Translations under genes and position numbers: made by a program
Notes under the pieces: model-generated
Told to the model about the DNA's origin: nothing
Seen by the model: only the letters and a program-made list of their open reading frames with translations
The model's database searches: none
Part shown: in pieces, positions 39,215-39,267 of the stretch
How the letters are laid out: each line of letters begins with the position of its first letter
How positions within the stretch are numbered: the first letter of the stretch is position 1
Assembly: GCA_934438135.1 (NCBI GenBank)
Contig: CAKSBP010000030.1
Coordinates: forward strand, 1-39,267
DNA: 39,267 nucleotides
From: an uncultured Clostridium sp.
GTDB lineage: Bacteria > Bacillota > Clostridia > Lachnospirales > Lachnospiraceae
Reading direction: 5' to 3'

Positions 39215-39267
39215 TCATGCCGGCAAAACACTGGCATTGCACGTTGAAAAGTAAATATTATTCTCAG

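Overview
The window looks like a chromosomal segment of a low-GC, anaerobic, probably spore-forming Firmicute of the class Clostridia, most likely family Lachnospiraceae. This rests on the rimP-nusA-ylxR-ylxQ-infB-rbfA-nrnA-truB-ribF operon, the rpsO-pnp-M16 peptidase-TepA-SpoIIIE neighbourhood known from Bacillus and Clostridia, a formate-tetrahydrofolate ligase, a separate pyrB-pyrI pair, and a CwlC-like amidase without a signal peptide. Purple AGGAGG-type ribosome sites and TTGCAA/TATAAT promoters are frequent. Species cannot be fixed by eye.

Layout. 1-405: tRNA-Glu(CTC) on the minus strand, then promoter and leader hairpin of the translation operon. 406-9093: nine-gene translation/ribosome-maturation operon ending in ribF; infB carries a ten-copy peptide repeat. 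9074-10477 (minus): MocR-type regulator, overlapping the ribF end. 10655-14124: small membrane protein, two tandem non-identical rpsO copies, each with its own leader and terminator, then pnp. 14269-16339: M16 peptidase and TepA/ClpP-like protease. 16454-21462: visibly AT-richer cassette with a strong promoter, a secreted 126-residue protein, an attenuating hairpin, a membrane-anchored extracytoplasmic protein and an ABC transporter with a double-length permease. 21506-29012: uppP, ftsK/spoIIIE, two translationally coupled ATP-grasp ligases, fhs. 29049-31733 (minus): pyrB-pyrI-MATE transporter operon. 32128-33777: a stand-alone protein carrying every catalytic residue of a LanM-type lanthipeptide dehydratase but no cyclase. 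33860-38414: aconitase-family hydratase, small membrane protein, ferredoxin (minus), CwlC-like amidase, MnmM-like tRNA methyltransferase. 38606-39267 (minus): C-terminal remnant of a papain-fold-like protein running to the window edge.

Most of the window is housekeeping. The parts most likely to hold something undescribed are the orphan LanM-like dehydratase (32128-33777), the secreted-protein/ABC cassette (16454-21462), the duplicated rpsO with two different leaders (10903-11778), and the ATP-grasp pair (25459-27215). All GC and homology statements come from reading the sequence; no searches or computations were run.
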